Of a stretch of DNA of 64,000 bases, positions 32,772 to 44,901 are shown one piece after another (positions within the stretch are counted from its first letter, which is position 1; each line of letters opens with the position of its first letter). Source of the stretch: Dipodascopsis uninucleata var. uninucleata (taxonomy: Eukaryota; Ascomycota; Lipomycetes; Lipomycetales; Lipomycetaceae). The stretch is from positions 682,001-746,000 of the forward strand of contig JAJLTO010000004.1 of assembly GCA_030568195.1 (NCBI GenBank). The letters run 5' to 3'. Under the pieces are notes generated by a model that saw only the letters and a list, made by a program, of their open reading frames with translations, searched no databases and was not told where the DNA came from. The position numbers were made by a program, and so were the translations under genes.

Positions 32772-34549
32772 TTACTGCAATATTGCTGCACGCTTAACTT
32801 CTCTTTTTTCAGGCTCTTCGTCTAAGTCATTCTTTGCTTCATTGAGATTTGCTTTTGAAAACATATTCGAAAGCTCTTCTGTTAGGCTGTCTTCTGTAGT
32901 CTTATTCACTGTCGTAGCATCATAACTTGCTGTAGCCGCTCCAGTTTCGTTTGGTTTTAATTCTTCCAGCTTGACTTCTTTACTTAATTTGGCGAGCTCA
33001 TCATCCAGTTCATCTTCATCGATGGATATAGTTGGGTCTATTATGATCCTACCGATCGAGTCAATCTCCTCGGTTTGGTCTTTGATCATATCCGCCAAAT
33101 CTGCTACTCTGTCGACACCCCCAGTTTGTTTATTCAAATCTTTGAGTATTGGTACGGAATTCTCCATGATTTTAGCAACCTCTATGTTGCTATGCGCATT
33201 CTCTATGTTTTCCAGTAGAGATTCCATCTGTGATTTATAATCAATTGCCTTTTTGGCAGCTAATTCAGCTGCTTTCTGTCGCTTAAGTTCATCGCGCGCG
33301 AGAATTCTTATATGATCGCTGATCGGTCGTTGGCTCAAATACTCTATTGATTTCGAGTGGCACATTTTAGCCTTATATAGTTGAGAATTTAAACGCAAAC
33401 CAAGGTTGTAAATAGATTCTCTAATTTGAGCAACCACCTTATCTTCTTCGGAAATAGGTCCCACCATATTAGACGTATCTTTGAATTTTACAATCTTCGA
33501 TTACCAGTTAGTACAACTATGCCAATTAGACACGAAAAGCAAAAGCAAACTCACATTATCTAAAATAGTTATTTCTTTCAGGTCGCGACTTAAATATATT
33601 ATTAATACCTCAAAGTCTTTATCGGACAATGTTGCTGTATCAAACGTCATCCTTGACGATGCTATTGATTCTTCCATTCCTGATTCAGGAAGATCCGTAG
33701 TTGAGAATGGATTGACAGAAAACATCTTCTTGAGCATCTCAATGGTAAATAGCCTCTTAGTATTGGCTGGAGAAGGGTCGTTATCAGACATTATATGCTT
33801 GCGGACACGGGCTACTAGAATTTTTGCCGCCTCGGCCACATTAGCAACAATTACAAAGTCATCTTCTGGCAAAGCTCTTCTAGGCTTTCGCCATGATCCA
33901 AATTTATCATAATACTCTTGTATTGCAGAATCTCTAAACATCCATGCAAATGCTGACTTGCCGTACTTCACGAGACGCCAGGAAGGATCATCGTATATAC
34001 TGTGCGTCTGCCTTAGGAACGTGTCTAACTTAATAAATGACTTGGAATTGATCTGCTCTTCCTGTACATATTGTATTCATTAGCATTATTGGCCAGTCAT
34101 AACAACAATTCTAAAAAGTGTCAATATCAGTTAAGATATTTGACCTTGCATCATTGAAAATTAGACGCTGAATTGCTTGGCCTATATTACCACCATCAAA
34201 ACTATTGGTCTTATATTTAAAAACTCACAAATACCGCATCTAGTCCAAGAGGTTTACCCCAAATCTGTGATGTAAGGCTCGCTAGCAGCCACCTCCCTGA
34301 GTGCAGAATAAGAAAGTCATCTGCTCCCGTACTGCTATCGAAACTCTCATCTACGTCTATGTCAGTTCGTCCTCCTAGGCGCATTTTCCCATCATGAACG
34401 GCATCTTCAAGCGCCGTCTTCCATGCTGTCACGTTTGCTTCATATCCATCAGGATTTGATTCTTTGAGACGGCTGAAATCAGAATACAGCGATGGTAGAC
34501 GTCTTTCAGTGAATAGCCTATGTCGAAATATGTAATCTATCAGACTCAT
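32772..34549 (-). CDS. CHMP7/Chm7-like ESCRT-III protein
   Basis: Three exons: 34549-34229, 34061-33555 and 33494-32772, 516 residues. The N-terminal half (~1-270) has the winged-helix-like region of CHMP7 (IWGKPLGLDAVF, SIYDDPSWRLVKYG). The C-terminal half (~290-500) is a Snf7 domain: EEDKVVAQIRESIYNLGL, repeated basic helices, then acidic helices and DEDELDDELAKLSKEV. CHMP7/Chm7 recruits ESCRT-III to the nuclear envelope for pore quality control and membrane sealing. Intron 1 (167 bases) is chosen because joining F107 to EEQINSKSFIKLDTFL keeps the expected alignment; a short frame inside that intron could be an alternative exon. The gene diverges from ESF1 across 216 bases. Confidence 0.85.
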
Positions 34550-34765
34550 ATCTATTGGCTCCTTACAATAGTCTGTTTCTCTTTCGTCTTAAAATTATAG
34601 TCGTTTTTCCTTGTTGACGTGGAACTTGAAATACACATCTCCCAAGACGGGTTGAGCCGCACGTGAAAATGTGTAAAAATTTCTTTTCATTAGGAAGCTT
34701 AAAAGATTCATGCCTAGCAATAGCTAGAAACTACAGTACCAAGACGACGATAAGCAGCTAGCAAG

Positions 34766-36577
34766 ATGTCAAAGAAGAGGGCTACAAAGACAGAAGATTC
34801 TGGCTCGGCCAAACGGCCAATCACTGTTGACCCCCGTTTTGCCGGAGTTCATTCAGATCCTCGGTTCGCGCGACCTAAGAAGAAAGACACTAAAGTCGTC
34901 TTGGATAAACGATTCAAAACTAAGATTGCTGAAGATGAAGAATTCCAACAGCAAAAGCGCGTCGATAGATATGGCAGGAAAGTTTCTTCTGATCCCTTAG
35001 CCAAAGAGTTGCAGAGGTACTATCTAGAAGAAGAAGACGATGAAGAAATACCCAAGAGACGATTCGATCCTGCAAGAGGTGAAGGTCTAGAAGATTCATC
35101 TTCAGATGAGGAAGAGACAGATGAAGAAGTGGATGAAGAGGACGTATTCGAGAGTACAGTACAGGAGGATATTGACAACATCCCTCGTGGAGACGAGACT
35201 TCATCTTTTGCTGTTGTTAACATGGATTGGGATAATGTACGAGCTGAAGACCTAATGGTAGCTTTTTCAGGTTTTGTTCCCAAGGATGGTCGTATTATCT
35301 CTTTAACAATTTATCCTAGTGAGTTTGGCAAAGAAAGGATAGCGAGAGAAGAGGTAGAGGGCCCTCCTCGAGAAATTTTTCGTCAATATGTATCAGATGA
35401 TGAAGATAATGAAGAAATCAATGAGAAAACGATCATTAAAGAGGATACGGGAGAGGACTTCGACAGCTCCAAATTGCGGAAGTATCAGCTCCAGCGACTG
35501 AGATATTACTACGCAGTGGTGAAGTGCGATAGTGTAAAAACTGCTCGTAGCATATATAACGGATGCGACGGTACAGAATATGAGTCTACCGCTAACTTCT
35601 TTGATCTTCGATATATACCCGAAGGAATGGAGTTTGACGAGAAACCAAAAGAAGTATGCACTGAAGTTCCAACGATTTACAGACCTAATGTGTTTGTCAC
35701 AGATGCATTACAACATTCAAAAGTGAAGTTAACCTGGGATGCCACGCCAAATGACCGTATACAGTTGTCAAAGCGTGCATTTAGTCGAAAAGAAATCGAG
35801 GAGATGGATTTCAAGGCTTATCTAGCAAGTGACAGTGACGGGAGTGACTTTGATGACGATGAAAATTTGAGCAAGGAGAAGCTACGTGAGAAATACAGAT
35901 CTCTTCTTTCAGAGAAGAATGAGACTGGATTTGGTACTAAGCATGAAGAAGATGACGTCGACATGGAGATCACTTTTACACCTGGTCTAAGTGAGAATGC
36001 AAGTAACAGTGAGAAGATCGACGGAGAGACAACAATTGAAAACTATAGGCGAAAGGAAAAGGAGAGAAAGAAATTGCGTCTTGAACGAGCTAAGGAACGT
36101 CGTGCAGCTATAGAAACTGAAGTGACCGCAGATAAATCGGAAGATGATCTAAACGAAGACGAATTTTTCTCTTCGGTTAAGAATTCCAAGAACAAGAGCA
36201 AGGTCAAGGTCAAGGACAGAGCGGACAAATCCAGAAAGCTTAAAGGAGAAGAGAAGGAAATGGAAAATAAGAAGAAGGCGGAACTTGAGTTGCTTATGAT
36301 GGATGAAGAGAGTGACAGTAATCTTAAGCACTTCAACATGAAAGAGATTATCAAATCAGAGAAGAGAAAGAAGAACAAGAAGATCAGAAGTAAGAATAAG
36401 AATGGCGACACTGATGACTTCAGTATTGACGTCAGTGATAACCGATTCTCTGCGGTATTTGAAAATCATGAGTTCGCAATTGATCCAACACAACCTCAGT
36501 TCAAACAGACGAATGCTATGGAAAAATTGATGGAAGAGAGACGTCGGCGACAGGACTTTGACTTCGACGAGTCTTAA
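34766..36577 (+). CDS. ESF1: Nucleolar pre-rRNA processing protein Esf1
   Basis: A single 603-residue frame. The N-terminus KRPITVDPRFAGVHSDPRF with DKRFK soon after is the Esf1 opening. Acidic stretches surround the central domain VNMDWDNVRAEDLMVAFSGF, SLTIYPSEFGKERI and QRLRYYYAVVKCDSVKTAR. The C-terminal NUC153 motif is DNRFSAVFENHEFAIDPTQP followed by MEKLMEERRRR. The region ~430-560 is Lys/Glu-rich and likely helical. Esf1 binds pre-rRNA and is required for 18S rRNA maturation in the small-subunit processome. No intron. Confidence 0.96.
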   Translation: MSKKRATKTEDSGSAKRPITVDPRFAGVHSDPRFARPKKKDTKVVLDKRFKTKIAEDEEFQQQKRVDRYGRKVSSDPLAKELQRYYLEEEDDEEIPKRRFDPARGEGLEDSSSDEEETDEEVDEEDVFESTVQEDIDNIPRGDETSSFAVVNMDWDNVRAEDLMVAFSGFVPKDGRIISLTIYPSEFGKERIAREEVEGPPREIFRQYVSDDEDNEEINEKTIIKEDTGEDFDSSKLRKYQLQRLRYYYAVVKCDSVKTARSIYNGCDGTEYESTANFFDLRYIPEGMEFDEKPKEVCTEVPTIYRPNVFVTDALQHSKVKLTWDATPNDRIQLSKRAFSRKEIEEMDFKAYLASDSDGSDFDDDENLSKEKLREKYRSLLSEKNETGFGTKHEEDDVDMEITFTPGLSENASNSEKIDGETTIENYRRKEKERKKLRLERAKERRAAIETEVTADKSEDDLNEDEFFSSVKNSKNKSKVKVKDRADKSRKLKGEEKEMENKKKAELELLMMDEESDSNLKHFNMKEIIKSEKRKKNKKIRSKNKNGDTDDFSIDVSDNRFSAVFENHEFAIDPTQPQFKQTNAMEKLMEERRRRQDFDFDES

Positions 36578-37331
36578 TCGGTCACTTAGCTTTATGCTAT
36601 TTCATAAAATTTTATGTAATCGAAATATTCCAGCTACAACAACCTCTTAATGTTATTGTTTGTTAGGAGCAATAGTTATTTATTCTGGAAACAGCCACAT
36701 TTGTTAACCAACTTAATTCATGTATCCACATTTTTTAGCACTTTAGCAGTGTATATGTCGTTCATATAGAATATTTACCATAGTCTACAATAATATGCGA
36801 TTATGTGAATTTTTTCTTTTGTCTGTATTTTAAGTGTAGTAGAGAAGAAATAGATATTATTTTATAAGGCTGCATCTTATATATATATAATTGTCGCCTG
36901 AAATCGTTCATAAACTATTGATGGTTAGAACCGTGGTTACCACTCACGATTTCAAAGGGTTTGGTAGGTAGCCCCAAATATTATCGATTCAAAGTATCCT
37001 GCTGAAGCTGATCTGCCTCAACCGTCTGGCTATTTCATATACTAGGCTAAATTTAAGGCGACATTTTATCATATTTAGTATATCCGGATTCATCAGAGAG
37101 ATCTCTTTTAGCATAGTTGTGTTTTTTATTACAAAGTGAGATTTTTTATCTCATTATTTTGATTAGTAGAAACTCGCACGATTACGCATGTATTTCAAGA
37201 TTGCTTCTGTGTGAAAGAGATCTTTCTTTATTTCTTTACAGTTCCATTCTTGGGTCGCTTATATTTATATAAAGTAGTCTGACTGAGTTTCGTCTTGAAA
37301 GACATAAACTCCGTCTACTCACATATAACCA
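36578..37331. other. Intergenic ESF1 to DIP2-like, 0.75 kb
   Basis: ESF1 3' flank and promoter of the DIP2-like gene. Mostly AT-rich, but ~36900-36990 is more mixed in composition. I recognised no RNA gene there. Confidence 0.55.
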
Positions 37332-40300
37332 ATGAGCATGAACCCGGATAATACTATAGAAAAAAATGATCAACAGAGCTCACAACAGCAAGAACTTAAA
37401 ATGGAGTTCACCGATGGCTACAAGGATCTATTGAACGCTGAGCTTCAAAGAAGGCTTCTGGAACTTGAACTTGAATTGAACGTAAGTAAAGGTGTGTAGC
37501 ACCGTAGTGTGTTGAGTTGATAATCTAATGATTTTACTCTTCTCTTCAGGAAGGCGAAATTACTGAGAAAGGATACAAAAAGCGACGGGCAATGCTACTT
37601 GCTGGGAATGGTATTTCTACGGAATCAGTGGTTCAAAAACCGTCGCTTACGTCTCATAGTAGTATATACTCGCATACATTAGTTGTAAGTAATTGTTAAG
37701 TTCTGATATGAATAATACGGACAATGCTCTCTAACTTCTTATGCTTCGTGTTTAGAGCGAGTCTTCACCATACCACGATTCTACAATATCTCTAACGGAC
37801 TCAAGTAGTTTCCCGTTTGATATTAGCTCAAGAGATTTATCGAACGATCATTATTATGATTCAGTAAACGATCGAGTGAATGATAATACTATTGATGAAA
37901 GTTACTACGTCGTTGATCCAATGGTAGATAACTTACCTGCACTTTCCGGCCAAATGTATCCAAGCCCGTTAACCCAAGATATGCGAGCGCACTCCACTAT
38001 TGAATTCTTGAAGGAAGAATTGCAAATGCCACTTGAGCCGAGGGAGCTTTCAGATGTTGGCTATGATCCTCACAACGGTAATATCTTAATGGCGAAGTTC
38101 GACAACCTTGCTTCAATTTTGCGACACCGTGGCCGTAATATCCCAAAACTGAATGCTTTTGTGACTCTTGATAGCAAGGGAAAGGAAGTATCGGCGATTA
38201 CTTGGGACAAGCTTGCATCTAGAGCAGAGAAAGTTGCTCAAGTTATCAGAGAGAAATCTGGACTTTATCGAGGTGACCGTGTTGCTTTACTTTACCGAGA
38301 CTACGAAGTTATCGATTTCACTGTTGCTTTACTTGGTTGCTTTTTGGCGGGAGTAGTAGCAGTTCCTATTAACGCAATAACAAAATTCAAAGATATAACT
38401 TATATCTTGAACTATACGCAATCGCATCTTGCGCTTACTACCGATGCAAATCTCAAATTTTTCCATAGAGAGTTCACTTCACAGGGTCAAAGCTGGCCCA
38501 AAGGTGTTGAATGGTGGAAAGCAAATGAGTTCGGATCGTACCACCCTCCTAAGAAATCAGAACCACCTGCACTTCAGGTCCCTGATCTGGCCTATATAGA
38601 ATTTTCTAGAGCGCCAACAGGGGAATACAGAGGCGTTGTCATGTCTCATAAGACAGTCATGCATCAGATGAATTGTCTTGCAACTATACTTTCAAGCAAA
38701 GACAAGATCCAAAAGTCAGCTACAGTGAACAGTCGTACACTTTCAAGAGAGGGAGGGAGACTAATCCAACATGTCACCAAGCATCAAATAGTTTTGACAT
38801 ATTTGGATCCCCGACAATCTATAGGAATGATCATGGGTGTTCTTATGACAATTTATTCAGGAAATACTACTATTTGGATTCCACAGGCAAGCATGGCAAC
38901 TCCGGGACTCTATGCTCATGTAATCAGCAGATATAGGCCCTCCATACTTCTTGCTGATTATCCTGGACTGAAGCAAGTGGTATACAACTATCAGACCTCA
39001 CCTCTAGCAACTAGAAATTTCTCAAAGAGACTGCCTGTAGATTTCTCTTCAATTAAATGGTGTCTTATTGACTCATTGACAGTTGATACTGAATTTCATG
39101 TAATTCTAGCAGATCGATGGTTGAAGCCCTTAGGAAATAGAGCCTGCAGAAGTGCGGTCGCTCCGATGTTAACACTATCCGAACATGGTGGAATGGTAAT
39201 AGCCATGCGTGATTGGCTCGGCAATGAACAAGCTCTTGGCTGCACATTGCCATCGGATGACGTTGAAGGGCATAATCCGGAGGACTTGTCCGAACTCTAT
39301 GTGGATAAGAAGGCGTTGTCTACGAATAATGTTCGTATAGTCTCGTCATCTACCGAAAATATGGATATCTCAAATGAAGCGAGGACAATAATTCGAATAG
39401 GTGCCTTTGGCTATCCACTTCCGGACGCCACACTGGCAATCGTGGACCCAGAGACATCTACTCTCACACCGGAGCTAGTAGTTGGCGAAGTTTGGGTAGA
39501 CAGTCCCTGTCTTAGTGGTGGTTTCTGGGGTCTCAATAAAGAAACAGAGCTTATTTTCCATGCTCGATGCTGGGGTAAAGAAGGCACTCTAGAAATGGAG
39601 TTTCTTCGCACAGGATTACTTGGCTTCATATATGCTGGGAAAGTATATATCTTAGGTTTATATGAGGATCGGCTGCGCCAACGTAAAGATATTTTGGAGC
39701 AACAGAATCCGTCTGTGACAGGCTCTGATATAATTTACACCAATTCACAATATAGATATCATTACACCTCGCATTTAGTTCAGACAATAATGCAGTGTAT
39801 TCCAAAGGTGTTCGATAGTTCTGCATTTGATATTTATGTTAACGACGAGCATTTCCCTGTTCTTCTGCTGGAATCTCCACTTGCCATAACAACACCGGAA
39901 ACGCCTACAGGACCACCGAGAGTTCCAGACCAGACCGCCTTAGATGAACTTGCTAGACGATGCATGGCAAAACTCTATGAGGCTCATTCCGTAAGAGTTT
40001 ATTGTGTATCCATAACAGCTCCAAATACTTTGCCTCGTACGTTGCGAAATGGAAGATCTGAGATTGGGACTATGCTTTGCCGAAAAGAATTTGAAAACGG
40101 AAATTTACCTGTGGTCTATATTAAGTTTGGCATCAGTAATGCAGTCCAGAAGTTAGGTGACTCGGACCTGTTAGAAAGTGGTGGGATTTGGTCTATTGCA
40201 TCATCTAACAGTAGAGATGAGATGTTGGTTCATGAGAATAAACAATTTTCTGGTATTGACCAGCGTGACATTGTTCTTGATGATAGAACAGGTACTGCCC

Positions 40301-42129
40301 TGTCAAATTTTTCCTCTATAGTCGACGTTCTTCAGTGGCGAGTCATTTGTCAACCAGAGGAACTCTCATACTGCACTATCGACGCTAGATCTCGAGAGAA
40401 TAAGGGAATGTCCTGGAAAAAATTTGACGTTAGAATTGCCTCTGTTGCTACTATGCTTCAAAGAAAGCGTGGTCTTCAAGCTGGTGACAATGTTGTATTG
40501 ATGTATACTCATAGTGAAGACTTCGTTCATGCCGTCTATGCTTGTCTGATTATCGGAGTGATCCCCATTGCTGTCACTCCTCTGGATGTTAACCGCTTGA
40601 GTGAGGATGTTCCTGCTTTACTTAATATAATTGAGGATTACAAAATCAAGGCATTTCTAGTCAACTCTGAAACTGATCATGTGTTAAAGTCTAAGGTGGT
40701 TGCTCAACATCTTAAGCAGTCTGCACATGTAGCACAAGTAACAGTGCCTCCGTTTTATAACACAATGAAACCGGGAAAGGGCTCCAGTGGTTGCAGAGAA
40801 CTTAAGCTGTCGATGAAGCCAGATTGGGTGAAGACCGATAGAGTCGCTCTTGTGTGGATTTATTGGACTTCTGATCATAGGAGAATAGCTGTTAGTTTAA
40901 GTCATGAAACTATATTGGAGATGTGCAAAGTGCAAAAGGAGACATGCCAAATGACCAGCTCTAAACCAGTAATAGGTTGCGTTCGAAGTAGCTGCGGATT
41001 GGGATTTCTCCACACGTGCTTTATGGGCGTCTATACTGGTGCCTCGACCTATCTTATTTCGCCAGTTGACTATGCTTCTAATCCTAATTTGCTCTTCCTG
41101 AGTCTTTCGCGTTATAAGATTAAAGACACTTACGCAACTCAGCAAATGCTTGAACATGCTCTTTCAGTTCCTCCTTCACGAGGCTATAACTTGCAAGAGA
41201 CTAGAAGCTTGATGGTGGCATTTGACGGAAGACCTGACAGAAAACTATTTGACAAATTGAGAATTCATTTTGCGAACTCTGGTCTTGATACTACTGCATT
41301 CAGCTCTGTTTATTCCCACGTGGTGAATCCTATGATCACAACACGATCATATATGGGCATTGAACCAGTTGAATTACGTCTAGATATCAAAGAGCTCCGA
41401 CGCGGACTCATTGTAATTGCACCTCCCGATAACAAAGATTATGCATTAATAGTACAGGACTCTGGAATGGTGCCCATCAATACTCATGTTGCCATTGTGA
41501 ATCCGGAAACACGACGGCTCTGTCGTCTAAGTGAATATGGTGAAATCTGGGTGGCATCTAAGGCAAATGCGAGTGGTTTTTATGGATCTAAAGATCCTTT
41601 CGATGCGGATAGATTTAATGCACACAGTATGGATGGTGATCCTTCAATCAACTTCGTGCGTACAGGCGACTTAGGGTTCTTAAAAACTGTGACAAGGCCA
41701 ATAGGTCCTGGAGGATCCATGGTTGAGATTCAAGTTCTCTTTGTATTAGGTGCTGTTGGAGATACATTCGAAGTTGGAGGGCTTAATCATTTTGCGCTTG
41801 ATATTGAAAACACAATTGAAGAGAGCCATCGAGCAATAACTAAAGGTGGATGTGCTGTCTTCCAAGCTGGCGGGCTTACCATCGCTGTAGTCGAAGTCAC
41901 TCGAAAGAACTATCTTGCGTCAATCGTGCCAGTTGTTGTGAATGCTGTGTTAAATGAACATCAAATGATTCTTGATGTGGTAACATTTGTTGCTGCGGGT
42001 GATTTTCCACGATCAAGGTTACAAGAGAAGCAGAGAGGTAAAATTTTGGCTATGTGGGTTACCAGAAAACTTAATAGGATTGCTCAATTTAGAGTGAGTG
42101 ACTGCAAAGCAAAAACAGAAAGTATTTGA
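37332..42129 (+). CDS. Dip2/Cmr2-like protein with DMAP1-binding domain and two adenylate-forming-like domains
   Basis: Three exons: 37332-37481, 37550-37684 and 37756-42129, 1552 residues. Exons 1-2 encode a DMAP1-binding domain (FTDGYKDLLNAELQRRLLEL, then GEITEKGYKKRRAMLLAG). Two tandem ANL (AMP-binding) domains follow. The first has LASRAEKVAQVIREKSGLYR, GDRVALLYRDYEVIDF and VAVPINAITKF; the second has QAGDNVVLMYTHSEDFVHAV and VNFVRTGDLGFL-type motifs. Animal DIP2 and yeast Cmr2 share this plan and control a subset of diacylglycerols. The usual phosphate loop SGTTGxPKG is IEFSRAPTGEYRGVV in domain 1 and is not recognisable in domain 2 (VWIYWTSDHRRIAVSLSH), as is common in this family. The first of two nearby ATGs is taken. 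Confidence 0.92.
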
Positions 42130-42605
42130 CACTATGCAGTAGTGTCTTGTCTGATTGTATATTAGTGTTAAACAAACGGAGGCGCAAGATGAGTTTGAGC
42201 ATAGGAATATCAGACTTCATTTTAACAGCAAATCAGTTAAGTATATAGTATCATTATAACTTGAGAAATTTTGTTTCACCCAAGAAAAATTTTGTGTATT
42301 GGAGGATTTTGTATTTACAGGACTAAGAAAAAGGAAGCAGAGGCAATAGTATTTCTCATTTAGGAGAACAGGTCTCGTCAGCATTTGTTGGATAGTGTTT
42401 TATTTCGTGTCATGGAAATTTCTCACAAATTTTTGTATAATGACTATAATTTTATTTTGTTCCAGCTATAGATGTATGTTTTCTACTTTGTGACTGAGTC
42501 TTTTTTGAGTGTAATATGTGTACGAATAAACTGATTTTTGTTCTTTTATAAATAAGACAATTGATAATTGCAAAAAGCGTATGATATATTTTGCTTATTG
42601 CTTGC
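42130..42605. other. Convergent intergenic DIP2-like/ARL2-like, 0.48 kb
   Basis: Two facing 3' ends. AT-rich, with no further feature recognised. Confidence 0.6.
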
Positions 42606-43544
42606 TTAATCAAATAGACATAATCTATCTTTAACATCAGCTGTAATCCAATCCATTCCTTCGTTAAGATGCAACCCCGTGTATGCACTGCAGGTGAGAA
42701 CTTTGCAATTGTGGTTCAAAATATTTTTAATATCCAGTTTCTATTTACATGTAAGCTTCAGAAACTGTTGCCTTTATAATAGATAGAAAATATTGCATAA
42801 ATACATACCTTTGATACTGAAAATGCGATTTTCTCTTGTTCGGATGAGTCTTGAATAGTATCAATTTTGTTGATAAAAATTAACAGGGTAGCTCCTGTCA
42901 GTCTGTCCTCATCTATGACTTTATTTAATTCAACTTTACATTCGTCCAAGCGATCCAAGGATGAAGCATCAACTACCCATATCAAGGCATCTGTCTTTTC
43001 GAAATAATTTCGCCAGAATGGCCTTAGCGAGTTTTGTCCACCAACATCCCCTATCAAAAGTTAAAACCGGGCCTATAAAGCAGATCGGCTAGGTCAAGGA
43101 CACTTACATATATTAACCTGTAGTCTATACCATCACGAAATCATTAATAATCGCTCTCATATTTTTGTATATCATAATTCCTCGCTATATCAGTTAAGAA
43201 GGTCAAGTAGACATACCCATTCCATGGAACTGTGCAGATATTGAATCCAAGAGTAGGACTAACAGTCATGACATCTTCGCCCATCAGCTTTTTGACGATG
43301 GTAGTTTTCCCAGCATTATCAAGGCCACTAACATTAAAAGAAAAGTTATTAGCTAGATACTCTCTAGATTCAGCGAATATTCTATATGCCAAGGTTGGTC
43401 TACAGAGCCGAATTGTTGTATATCTTTCAATCGACACATATATACTGTAAGAATAAGCGTAAACTGAAACAAAGCTTACAGCATCAATAAGCGTATTTCT
43501 TTGTCCTTTAGCTTCTGCTTCCTCAGCGTAGTTAAAAGACCCAT
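42606..43544 (-). CDS. ARL2-like small GTPase (Alp41/Cin4 family)
   Basis: Five exons: 43544-43480, 43327-43217, 43124-43108, 43050-42809 and 42740-42606, giving 189 residues (human ARL2 184). It starts [20 protein letters not shown] like ARL2, with Gly2 available for acylation. G1 is GLDNAGKTT, switch 1 SPTLGFN, G3 WDVGGQ, G4 NKID and G5 [20 protein letters not shown] and GMDWITADV are Arl2-like. Exon 3 is only 17 bases and supplies the strand GLQVNI before WDVGGQ; its flanks GTATAG and GTAAGT fit. ARL2 works with tubulin cofactors C, D and E in alpha/beta-tubulin folding. Mitotic and microtubule roles are known for Alp41 in fission yeast. Confidence 0.95.
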
Positions 43545-44901
43545 TTAGCAATCTGAATATTCTTGTGTCTCTTCACCCTCTCCTTGACTACTGGTTCTCA
43601 ATCGTAGATGTATATATCTTAATTAAACAAATGCGCAAACAAAATTTTCACGATCTATCGCGCCACTATAGTATATTCTGACTCTGCCAAAAATCTACCT
43701 CCCAAAGTTATCTCGATTACTAGGACGCTAATTAGCCTGCTTATGGCGAAACGATGTCTTGTTTACGCACGTTCTTGTGGTCTACGCTGTTTTGTATTAA
43801 CTATTTATTAAATGTCGATTTCAGGAGGTCACCCAAGCTATTTCAGGGGTAGTTCAGCTAGGAACAATACCCTTACGAGTATTTCTGCTTCACCTCAAAA
43901 GACGGACTGTAAATCTCGCGGTCCAATACCCTCGTTTTGTTACTGGCCAGGAGGCGAAACTCTGAGACAGGATCAGCACAAAAAAATGAAATTAAATCTA
44001 AAAAGCTGAAACAGAAATAAGGGACCCGATAATACCTTGTTAATCAGCGAAGAGCAGACGGGCTTGGTGTATAGCCATCCAAATTTTTAGCTACTGGTGG
44101 TCAAACACACTATAATTGCTCTTTTTTGCAGCGGAAAAATGTAAACTTCAGAATTCCGATGCGGTGAAGTTGGATATCTGTAAAGACACATTTTGCATAA
44201 TTAGTATAAATGGAATATCAGAAGTGTAACTGCTGTTTAAATTATATTAAGCTGTCTTATCTAAAGTACAAGCATATTTACATATGCTACATGTAAAATA
44301 GTACACGTGGTGTTTACAGGTTACATACCTAATAGAAGAACAACGCTAAACAGTCATAATTTAATGGCATCGGCTACGTTTCCAGAATGCTAGGATTCTC
44401 GATGAAGATAAAAGCTTCGGAATTAAGAACACGCAATCTCCTTAATGGGCCGCAAAGCTATGAGTAAAAATATCTTTTTAGAGATATTAAAGAATTCTTA
44501 ACTTACTTAACATATGGTTCGATATCTGTATAGCAAGTCATAAATCCTTTTTTGTATAGAGTGAACGCTAGTTGCTTAAATATGCACCAGACATATGCAG
44601 TTAGTACCGCAAGCTAGCTATGCCGCGCCAGAATTGTAACTGCTTTCGGACCCAATTACAATACTAATGCACGTCAGAGGTGAACATTTAAAAAGCGAAC
44701 CCGCTGTGCATCACTAATCAACAAAAATATCTATGTATTTTTTTTATCTAACAGCGTCCTACGAAGTATATCATAGTTCAGGACAGACCAGCTTCCTTCT
44801 TACCGAGGACAGTTGTCTAGCTGAGCGATCTGACGATTAAACAGATCGCTGACGACCATTCTTCGTGAAATCAGAGGATACCAGAAATAACCAAGAAAGA
44901 A
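43545..44901. other. Divergent promoter region ARL2-like/ALO1, 1.36 kb
   Basis: Longest gap in the right half of the window. It is AT-rich except ~43800-43990, where a 65-codon + strand frame (43812-44009) has mixed composition and opens MSISGGHPSYFRGSS. That frame has no recognisable domain, and I could not extend it by splicing. No RNA gene seen. Confidence 0.5.

Noticed and set aside
27576-42129. A ribosome-biogenesis gene cluster (DRS1, RPS5, ESF1)
   Set aside because: Only DRS1 and RPS5 share a promoter; ESF1 is separated by RAD18 and the CHMP7-like gene, so no cluster is supported.
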